Below, piece after piece: positions 55,561 through 64,000 of a DNA stretch of 64,000 nt. The notes below the pieces were generated by a model. The model saw nothing but the letters and a program-made list of their open reading frames with translations. It was not told where the DNA came from and did not search any database. Both the position numbers and the translations under genes were made by a program. The stretch lies in the NCBI RefSeq assembly GCF_016801865.2, contig NC_068938.1, forward strand, positions 13,120,509 to 13,184,508, given 5' to 3'. The number at the start of each line of letters is the position of its first letter. Within the stretch, counting starts at the first letter, position 1. Source of the stretch: Culex pipiens pallens (lineage: Eukaryota; Arthropoda; Insecta; Diptera; Culicidae).

Positions 55561-56600
55561 CACAATGCAAATCCTAATTGTCCCACTCTGTCACGAAACA
55601 ATTACGCGACCGCAATTATTTGCGCGCGTGTTCTCAGTCGAAATCCCGGCGGGTATTGTCACCGATAATAATAACGCCTGGGCTCAAGGGCCACAAAAGT
55701 GACACGTGTGTGTGTGCTCGGTTTGGCAAAACCCCGGTTTGGCGCTGTGGCGCTGATTGAGTGATTATGTTTTAATAATAATTACAGTTATTAGATCCCA
55801 ATCACCAAATGAATGCGTCTGGATTTCCGGGATTGTCCACACCCACTTGGTGGGGATGGGGAGGTCAACGGAGGATGTTGTGCGGTTTGCTTGCACAACG
55901 GCAAGGCGGAAACGGTCCGGGGCAAATCGCGTGAACAAATCCGGAAGCGTCCTTCTATTGTCAACAAGCAAATTATTAGTAGTGACTAACAACCGCGAAC
56001 TATCTCTCTCTCTTTCTCTCTCCCTCAGTTCGGTTTTGCAAAAGTTATCGCCACCAAACATTAGTTTTTGGTCGATGATATTTTAATGCCAAACACTTTC
56101 CGGTCCTGTTTGTGTAGCCTTTCATGCGGGTCATTAGAGAGTCAGAGAGGAGAAGGGGAGGGGGCAAGCCGTTTTCCATAGGTTTTCCGGAACGCGCCAA
56201 ATGCAAACAAATAATCGGTGTGCTTATGATTTTTAGTGATTAGCGACCGGTGCTGACCACTTAATTTAGCAAATGCCAAACACCTCGTTTTTTCCAAAAT
56301 GTGCTCCGCATTTTCCCAAAATGGCAAAGCCCTCCAAAACTATAATCCTTAAACGACGACCGGAAGTGGCGGCCATTATCGCGCAGCAGACCACCCAGGC
56401 GGCCACCACAAATCGATTTATGACCAAGTAATCGATCACAAAGTTAAGCCGGCCATAATCTCCGCTCCTCGGATAAAGGCATTTGGCCGCGGATCTAAAA
56501 CAGTAGTCAATTTTATTGCCTAATGGTCGAAATAGGCACCAGAGAGAGAGAGAGAGTGTGTGTCAATTTGTGGTGGCTGAAACGAAACCCATTTATCAAA
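55561..56600. promoter_or_regulatory. Unique island with GAGA tracts and GCCAT words
   Basis: Non-repetitive and GC-balanced. It holds a CTCTCTCTTTCTCTCTCC tract (about 56003-56026), an AGAGAGAGAGAG tract (about 56541-56554) and several GCCAT words (GCGGCCATTATCGCG near 56370, GCCGGCCATAATC near 56448), plus ATCGATTTATGA. GAGA-factor and Pho-type words together are a known trait of fly Polycomb response elements. The regulatory reading is inference. Confidence 0.3.
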
Positions 56601-58079
56601 CCTGCAAATATCTTAATTTATATGGCACTTTTGGGTGGTTTTATCGGGAAAAGCCATAGAAACAAAATTTAGCAAAAACACTCATTGGACCTTTTTTTTA
56701 TGGCTTCACTTCACTGGCATTTTGAACAGTTTGAAACGCTAAACGGGAAAAACAGCAAGCATTAATTATTTTACTGATCTTTGTTTTCAATGCAAAAAAA
56801 GGTCCAAAACTAACGAGGAATATAGTCAAATTTGCTTTCAATCACGAGCGTCACGATGTAGAATGAACAACGTTTTCAAAAATTGTTTAACAGTCAATCA
56901 ATATTTAAATCTTGTAACTTGTGAGCACCTTTTTGGTAGATATTTTTGTACATAAAAAAAGACCATTACAAAGAAACCTTCAATTGAAGCAGACTTAAGA
57001 ACATCTAGTTTTGAAGTGGAGTTTTACCAACAGATACATTTTTTTAAATATTCTTTGGTTTTGTATTCCTCGCTGAGGAGAAGCTAGAAAAACGCTCGAA
57101 AAATTAACTTCTTAAATACGCTTCCTAAGCATACCTTCGTTTACACATATCGACTCAGAAAAGAAAGTAAGTAAGCTTCATTTTTGTGTTATGCATCTTA
57201 CAACCAAAGGCGGCAAATTTCAACAACATTCTTTTTTTAAATTTTTGTGAAAGCAAAAATATTTAAATGTGACAAAAAACAACTACATTGAAATTTATTG
57301 ATACTTCTTTCGACTGTTAAAAAGGATTAAGGTTGTCTTGCAACCAAGATTTTCAAAAATCAAAGTTTAAACAATAAAAATGTGTTTGGAAAAAAAAGTT
57401 ATAAAAATAGTTCGAAGATCTGGCAACCCTTACTCAAGTTTTGACCATTTAAGTGATATTTTTGCCCAAAACCTGTTATTCCGATTTTTTTTTGATAAGT
57501 TTTAGTGGGGTCGTGCATAAACCACGTGGCCTTTTTTTCCAGAATTTTTGACCCCCCCCTCCCCCCTCATGGTTTTTCGTGGTTTCACGCCAACCCCCCC
57601 CCCCCCCCCCTATATGACCACGTGGCTTTTTCCTCCAGGTGAAAAATCTTTTTTAAAAAAAGCAAAATAAGTATAGATTTCAAAAATGTTTATCCACAAA
57701 TGGTATACCGTCAGTTGTGGTGACTTTTGTTAAAAAAACGATATTACTGTTGTTATTTCAACACAATAAAAACATTTCAAATTATATCGAAATAAATAAT
57801 GTTGGGGAATATTCCTGAATGATTGACCAACATTTTCCCAGAATATGGCTAGTATAATCACACCGTTCATAAATGCCAATCGTTTTAAAATTAACTCAAA
57901 ATCACGTTTTAGAGGGGGTGACATTGGGTCAAAAAGAAAACATTTTAATTTGTGTAGGTGCTGTAACACCATTAAAACCAATTTAATAATATATAAAAAA
58001 ACAGAAATTCACTTAAAAGCTAAAGCAACTTTTCTTTTAAATTAAGCATGATTGATTCCAATGATTCAGTGTGTCCAAA
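56601..58079. other. AT-rich DNA with ACCACGTGG-type repeat relics
   Basis: A relic at about 57507-57640 (GGGGTCGTGCATAAACCACG, poly-C tracts, GACCACGTGGC) matches the inverted family at 62698-62820. A GGGGTGACATTGGGTC relic is near 57914. No gene was recognised. Confidence 0.45.
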
Positions 58080-59001
58080 AAAAGTCGAGCTGTGTAATTT
58101 TTTTCTCCATACAAGAATCAGAGACAGGGGCAAACATTCAATATTACGACCTTTTGAAATGTTAGTCTTAATTTAATTTTTTTGAGAATATTGATTTCGA
58201 AAAGATCGGAAAATTTTACGAAAGTTTTTTTCATAAACATTGAAAATCGCACCATTAGTTGCTGAGATATCGACATAAGAAAATTATGGGTTGTTTGGGT
58301 AAGACTTAGTAAACATCCATTTTTCTGTTTTTAAATCTTTGCATGGCAATATCTCAGCAACAAAGTTCAAAAAAAGCAAAATATAAAGAATTTTCTCAGC
58401 ATTTCAAAAATATTTTTTTTCAAAATTGGGCAAACATGGGCACTAATTTCTTTAAATAAATAACTGCAACTATTTTTCAAAAAGTTACCTAAAAACAGCT
58501 ATAACTTATAAACGGCGCACTTTATGAAAATTTCACTAATGTACTTTTAGATTGCAAATTCGATTTTAAATCGAAAAATTAAGTTGAAATTAAGTTGCGG
58601 TCAATATTTCGTTTTTTTTTAATCAGTAATGATTCAAAAATTCATAACTCAAACAAAGATTTTTTGCTTGTTCTGGAAATTTCTGAAAAGTTGGAAAAAT
58701 AAAAAAAAATAAAAATAGTGTTTTTTTGCAAATCATGTTTTAGTGACAAAAAGTGGAATTAAAAATCAGCAAAATTAATTACCATTTATCATTTTTTTTC
58801 AGTTTAGTCCTTATCCATACCATTTCCCGAGGCGAACGCAAATAAATTCTAAGTGTAAATAGAGGTATTCGGTGCCCTCTCCCCGTGCCATACCTTCACA
58901 CTTAGGAGACCCGGGAGGCGGAGTCTTGTCGCAAAAAGAACGATACACGCCTGTGGATCCGTTGACGAAACCGCAAGGTTTAAGAGGGCCACATTATAAG
59001 G

Positions 59002-60457
59002 CAGGCCTGCCCAACGTCCGGCCCGCGGGCCGGATCCGGCCCGTGAAGCCATTTCATCCGGCCCGCAGCGTCCTTTCCAAAAGAGTTCTATGACTGGCTC
59101 TTAAGGAATAAATAAGTTGAGTTGCCTAATTAAAAAAATTAACTTGAGATCAAATTTTCACATATTAATAACAAACATTTAGTTAGGAATATTTAAGTTT
59201 TTTTTTTGCTTTTTGGCAAAACAAATGTTTCTTGTTCAATTTTAATTTTGCTTTTAGTTTCTTTTTTAATGTTTCTGTTTCAAATTTAAACATTCTTTAT
59301 GTATGAATTTAATTCTTTCATTTCTGTATTGATATTTTCAGAATCATTTTTGTCTGAAAAATAGCACAAGATAACAAAATTATCTTTTTTGTAAAAAAAA
59401 TATACAGTGGACTCTCTGGCTGTCGATCTTCTCGATATCAATATTGCTCCAGCTGTCAATAATTTTTTCAGTCCCTTCAAATAGATTGCTTTGATTTTTC
59501 GTTCTATAATTTGATAACTCCCGCTCTCGACGGTCCCTTCAACATCGACAACGAGAGAGTCCACTGTATATGAAAAAACTTTGATAGCTGTTTAAAAAAT
59601 GTACAGAGAGGCACTTAATTAAAATTTTAAGCTGTTTATACCTTCAAATTGGAGAATTTTTTGAAAAAAAATAAAATTGTTTTTTTAATGAATGAGTAAT
59701 CAAAAAATGATGTATTTTCCAGAACAACTTTTCGGTGATAAAGATTTGTCTGAAAAACAGCTTTGAAAAGCATATTAATCATGCTTAAAATAAAGATCGC
59801 TACGAATATTTTAAAAATATTAAAAAAACAAAGTCACGAAATAGTCAAGAAATCAGGGTGCAGAAAAACTTTTTTTTCCATACACTTCAATAGTTCATAG
59901 AAATTTGAAGAATAATGAATTGAAAGCTATTAAATACACTGTTTAAATTTTGTGTGTAGTTCGAATCATTTTAAAATATTTTGTAAAATATGTGAAAAAA
60001 GGTGCACAATGTGCACAATAACGCAAAAGTGTTTTTTTTTTGTAAAGAAAATTTGAATCCAAATTTTGTTACAATAAAACTGATGATGCCTCATTGAAAT
60101 TTTTATATTGTGTTGAGGAAATAAAACTTTAAAAAACTTGCAACGGCCAATGGAAATTGAATATCAGGGTGTTTAATCGCAATTGGCAAAAACAATTACA
60201 AAATAATTTTAAAGAATTCAAAATAACAAATTAACATATTTTTGAAAGTTTTCTGAGTATTTCTTTCTAAATATCAGAATTATTAATTAAATTCGCGCCA
60301 ATAGTTTTTAATTTGTTTACTTTAACAGGAACCAAAAATAATAATGAAAAAAAAAAATTGTTCACTTTTTTAACTTTTATCAATCATTAGTTCCGGCCCG
60401 CCACTGCTTCAGAAAAATCAAATTTGGCCCGCAGGGCCAAAAGGTTGGGCACCCCTG
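59002..60457. mobile_element. Non-autonomous hAT element, 8-bp target duplication
   Basis: Flanked by TTATAAGG (58994-59001 and 60458-60465). Inverted ends CAGGCCTGCCCAACG and, from the right, CAGGGGTGCCCAACC, each followed by a GGCCCGCGGGCC-like palindromic stretch. No transposase ORF. A pogo/Tigger-like MITE is nested at 59405-59566. Confidence 0.85.
59405..59566. mobile_element. pogo/Tigger-like MITE, CAGTGGACTCTC termini
   Basis: 162 bp with ends CAGTGGACTCTC and GAGAGTCCACTG and TA on both sides (59403-59404, 59567-59568). Nested in the hAT element. A diverged relic (CAGTAGGCTTTCTCTGAGTC) lies near 53725. Confidence 0.82.
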
Positions 60458-60715
60458 TTATAAGGTGTTACGTCGATTCCGTTCCTTATCCATACCTACA
60501 ACTTTGCCGAAGACACCAAATCGACCAAAAATTTCTTCAAAAGATACAGATTTTTAAATTTTTATTGCTGCCAAATTTGTATGGAAAACTATATGGACAA
60601 ACTTATGATGCAAAATGGCTTGGGCACCAAAAAAGTTTTAGACGGATTAAAAAAATCAAAAATTAAAATTAATGAATAAAGACCGATTTTGTATAGAATT
60701 GCTCGGCTGTACAAA

Positions 60716-62697
60716 CAAAAGTTATGTGAAAATAATCGAAAAAATCGATTTCGTGTCTTTGGCAAAGTTGTAGACAACGCGCTAAAAATCATTCTTTTAG
60801 TCATGGACATCCAAATTGTTTAAGTCTTACTCTTACTTTAAATTGAATTTGCTATCGACTACGTGTTTTGATGAATTTAAAAAAAGATTAAGCTAATATT
60901 TGGAATGGATTTTACATTTTTTTTCAGTTGTTTTAATAGGCAATTATCTACGATTTAAGATTTTTGATCCCACTTTTGGTTGCTGAGATATTACCTCAAA
61001 AAAAATAAAAAAAATATTAAATATAAGTTATTTTTTCAATCTTTTCAATATCTTTGAAGTTATTAACACTGGGACGCCCAACGCATGTCCAATATACACG
61101 GATGCCCAAGCCTCCCTAAAACGTTGGGACGGTAACTTAAACTCGCAGGTTTTCGGGCTTGTCTCCGCGGATTTTCGGGCGATTTTTTTTACTAGAGCAA
61201 ACAAAAGTTGGAACGACGTTTTTGATCGCATAAATTACAGATGTTATCAAATCGAGTTCTGCAAAGTTTAAGGATCATCTAGATGTCCTTATAATTCACT
61301 CAAAAAAATGTCCCGGTTGGTTGAGTTATGCCCGGGAACCAGCGAGTTGAAAATACCGTTCCATCTTTTTTAAGGAGTTTTATTTATGTTGATCTTTAAC
61401 GGCATTGTATTCAAATTTATTTCACAAATTGATATCGGCATTTGAAAATTAAGTAACTCTTTAAAACTTAAATTAATTTAACGTGTCTATATATTTGAGT
61501 GGTTTTATCTCAAATATGAAGTTGAGGGTATAGTATATTTTCTCAGCTTAAAGAAAAACTAATATTTTCAGGAAAGGGCACCTTTCGCCCCTATTTTTTT
61601 ATCTTTAAATTGATCAAGAAAAAAAAACAATGTTTGCTTGAAGCTCGTTTTTTTCTCTAAAAATCTAAAATGTATGCCCATATTTCTCTTTGGCTCAAGA
61701 GATAGTCCCTATTAACATAAAAAAAAACTCAAAAAAAAATACCTACAACTTTGCCGATGGATAGTCAACGTGTATTTTATGAAATGTTATGTAATTTAAC
61801 AATCCGAACTGTGTAATCCATGAAATAAGGAATACATTTTAGACCAAATTATTCTTCAATTTGTTTGGTGAATCTTAAAGTATGTATCGTTCGTTTTTTC
61901 GTTCCTGGTTATTTTTTAATGATAGACGTTTCACTTGCAAATGAGGTAGTGAAACTGAAATTTTGCGAGATAATCCTGAAATTGGGGTTTTTAGTTTCTT
62001 TGTACTTAAAAAAATATTGCAAGAGAGAGGAGATACAAGATATCTTGAGTTTGTTTTAAGTGACAAAAGGAAATCTTTCGATAAAGATTATTCGATCACT
62101 TATAGGACCAGCTACGGTAATTAGCTGAGATCTAAGATTTTGAAAATATTTTTTTTTCGCAGAGAATCATTTTTAGACACTTCATTTGTAATACATATTT
62201 AGTCTTTTGCCTTGTTACGAAAATCTTATAAAATTGTCAGCAATATTTATTTTTTAAGCTGTTCGAAAATAGAACTATCGAAGACTACATCTACTTTCAA
62301 TGCAAATTTGCAAGCACATTTTTAGCTACAAGATACCATCAACAAAAAAATGAAATTTTGTTTGCATTTTGGTACGCATTTTGGTACGCATTTTTCTGGG
62401 TATATTAACTTTGGATAATGTCACTTTATTTTTTAACAACTTTTAAACTTTTGTAAGACGTACTTACATGAGTATTAAAAAGTGTTCATTCAATAACAGG
62501 CTCAAAGTATTGATATGAATCTGCCGAAATATATAATTAAATATTGAATTGGAAAATATTGTGACATTGAAATATAAGTAATAATTCTAAACACAATAAT
62601 TGTATGGTTTTAAAGTGTAACAAAAAATGTATGCATATAAGTAAACTCAAAGCGCGTATTTTTTTGTTTTTTTTTTAAAGAAAAGATTTTTTTTGAA
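60716..62697. other. AT-rich DNA without recognised genes
   Basis: A GC-richer repeat-like patch lies at about 61065-61350. Nothing else is supportable. Confidence 0.5.
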
Positions 62698-62820
62698 AGG
62701 CCACGTGGTCAGCCGTCGACCCCCCCCCTCCCCCCCATGACTTTTCATGGTTTTTTTAGGTCGGAATTCGGACCCCCTCCCCCCCCCCAAAGGAGACCAC
62801 GTGGTTTATGCACGACCCCT
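62698..62820. mobile_element. ACCACGTGG-family element
   Basis: GGCCACGTGGTCAGCCG at the left, poly-C tracts in the middle, and GACCACGTGGTTTATGCACG at the right. It matches the relic near 57507-57640 in inverted orientation. Confidence 0.55.
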
Positions 62821-62822
62821 AG

Positions 62823-63045
62823 GGTACCGTAAACTGGGGTGACTTTAATAGCCAGGGGTGACATTGATAGAAATTTGATCAGGCCACTAATTTTGATACA
62901 TCCATTGGAACAGTCACATTTTTGCACATATGTTCGATAATAAGTAACCTTTAATGCTTTCATACTCAAAATTTTCAAAAATGTTGAGATATTAATTTGA
63001 CGGGCATTTGAAAAACCTATTAAAGTCATCCCAGTTTACGGTACC
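62823..63045. mobile_element. MITE, GGTACCGTAAACTGGGGTGAC termini (abbreviated)
   Basis: Inverted ends GGTACCGTAAACTGGGG at about 62824 and CCCAGTTTACGGTACC ending at 63045, continuing inward as ACTTTAATAG/TATTAAAGT. TA follows at the right. Non-coding, about 223 bp; a relative of 33917-34034. Confidence 0.75.
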
Positions 63046-64000
63046 TAAAACATTTTCATTTACGAATCCGAACATTCGAAAAAATACTTGTTTTTCAATA
63101 ATTTGCAGCCTGAAATGGTGATGGTTTGGAAATTTGGTGTTAAAGGGATTTTTATGTAAAATAGGACGCCCGATTTGATGGCGTACTTGAAACAAAATTT
63201 ACAAAATTGCTTTGTAAAAGTAAATTCATGTTCGATTTTTTTCGATTAAATACATTTGAAGGTTAATTCCAGATAAAAATGTTTTTTTGGTGTACAGTGC
63301 TGCTGTGAAAAATCTCAAAGATTTCCGCTTTTGTATTTTGAATATTGAACAAATAGTTACTGTGATATAGCATTGCTGAGAATTGAATTGAGATAATTTA
63401 TGTTTTCTCAGTGTTTTCCAATAAGCCTCCATTTTATGATAGTTCAAGAGATCGACAACTTTCGTTCTGATTTTAAATGTTGACACAAAATGCCTTATTT
63501 GGCCATAGCCCCCCAAAAAGTTTCAAGCAAATCAATATATAGATATTAATTCCATTTCCGGTTTTCGTGAAGAAATGCTTGATTTTGAATAGTTTATTTA
63601 GATAGCAAAAATTGTTTTTCATTCTGAATTTATAATACAATACAATAGAGATTTTGTTTCTGATAAAATTGATTTACAATTTATCCCCCTGGATTTCAAT
63701 CAATTCTTCTTAATTATCCAAGCTCAATATTACCTCAACCGCTGGCATTTTATGGGAACAATCGCAACCATCCGAGCCATTCAGGCACGAAACTCATTAC
63801 GAAACCAACAAGTGTGCTGCTCCACTACCTGGCAGTGAAATGCACAGCCTCCCACAGTTTGTCGGTTCGCATGATGTTGCTTAATTAGATTAATACTAAA
63901 TTTACAAAATGAAAACTGATAATGAAACGGAAAACCAGCGTGTCACTACTTCGTTTTCCTCCCTTCCTCCCTTTTTCACTCTCTTTTCCCGTGGAAAATG
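63046..64000. other. Repeat relic, then unique island at window end
   Basis: 63060-63200 shares sequence with 40440-40560. From about 63690 the DNA becomes unique with higher GC and homeodomain-type words (TTAATTAGATTAAT near 63880). No exon is supportable. Confidence 0.4.

Larger units (their letters stand above)
58822..60482. mobile_element. Insertion with 14-bp target duplication (retroposon-like remnant)
   Basis: Flanked by TCCTTATCCATACC at 58808-58821 and 60483-60496. Without the hAT element nested inside, it is only about 195 bp (ATTTCCCGAGGCG...GTCGATTCCGT). A 14-bp duplication on a short insert suggests target-primed insertion of a truncated non-LTR element or SINE; the family is not identified. 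Confidence 0.6.
58080..60715. mobile_element. Second copy of the palindromic repeat, with nested insertions
   Basis: Its arms match the element at 20728-29165 (for example AGTTGCTGAGATATCGAC inside, and ACAACTTTGCCGAAGACACC at the right). It ends near GAATTGCTCGG at about 60705. The right arm is interrupted at 58822-60482 and resumes after a repeated 14-bp target word. Confidence 0.65.

Overview
This window looks like nuclear DNA of a culicine mosquito, most likely Culex; the species call is inference. The genes are insect housekeeping genes with GT-AG introns. They sit in very AT-rich DNA packed with short non-autonomous transposons, simple-sequence arrays and one large satellite array. No bacterial or organellar gene organisation, CRISPR array, rRNA gene or convincing tRNA gene was seen.

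The left 21 kb holds the gene-dense part. In order: WDR82 (minus, 1131-2139, two exons), a chromatin and transcription adaptor; MTG2/GTPBP5-type Obg GTPase (plus, 5992-7205, two exons, mitochondrial presequence), for mitoribosome assembly; cytosolic alanyl-tRNA synthetase (minus, 7809-10712, one exon); mitochondrial aspartyl-tRNA synthetase (plus, 12906-15713, two exons), unusually long because its N-terminus carries three OB-like repeats. Three of these serve translation, but they are ordinary neighbours and not an operon.

From 19.77 kb to at least 38.0 kb lies one large minus-strand gene, diacylglycerol O-acyltransferase 1 (DGAT1, midway in Drosophila). It was reconstructed from five constant coding exons plus a triplicated N-terminal exon (1a, 1b, 1c). 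All three copies are open, keep the same phase and the same donor, and have lengths divisible by three, so they could be used alternatively or cumulatively. The 11.1-kb intron between the last two constant exons holds a palindromic repeat split by a 6.9-kb insertion. That insertion carries about 43 copies of a 141-bp unit and has Helentron/HINE-like ends. A short diverged array of the same satellite lies upstream of exon 1c in opposite orientation (41.33-42.11 kb), next to a TATA/CCAAT promoter-like island (42.1-42.4 kb) on the DGAT1 strand.

The right part (about 45-64 kb) has no gene I can support. It holds nested MITEs, two copies of a hAT-like element that carry ORF remnants, a 1.2-kb (CAAAAAA)n array, a hAT element nested in another insertion with matching target-site duplications for both, and a few unique islands (49.6-50.4, 52.2-53.2, 55.6-56.6, 63.7-64.0 kb) that may be regulatory DNA or exons of a neighbouring gene. 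No intact transposase or reverse transcriptase was found anywhere; every element seen appears non-autonomous.
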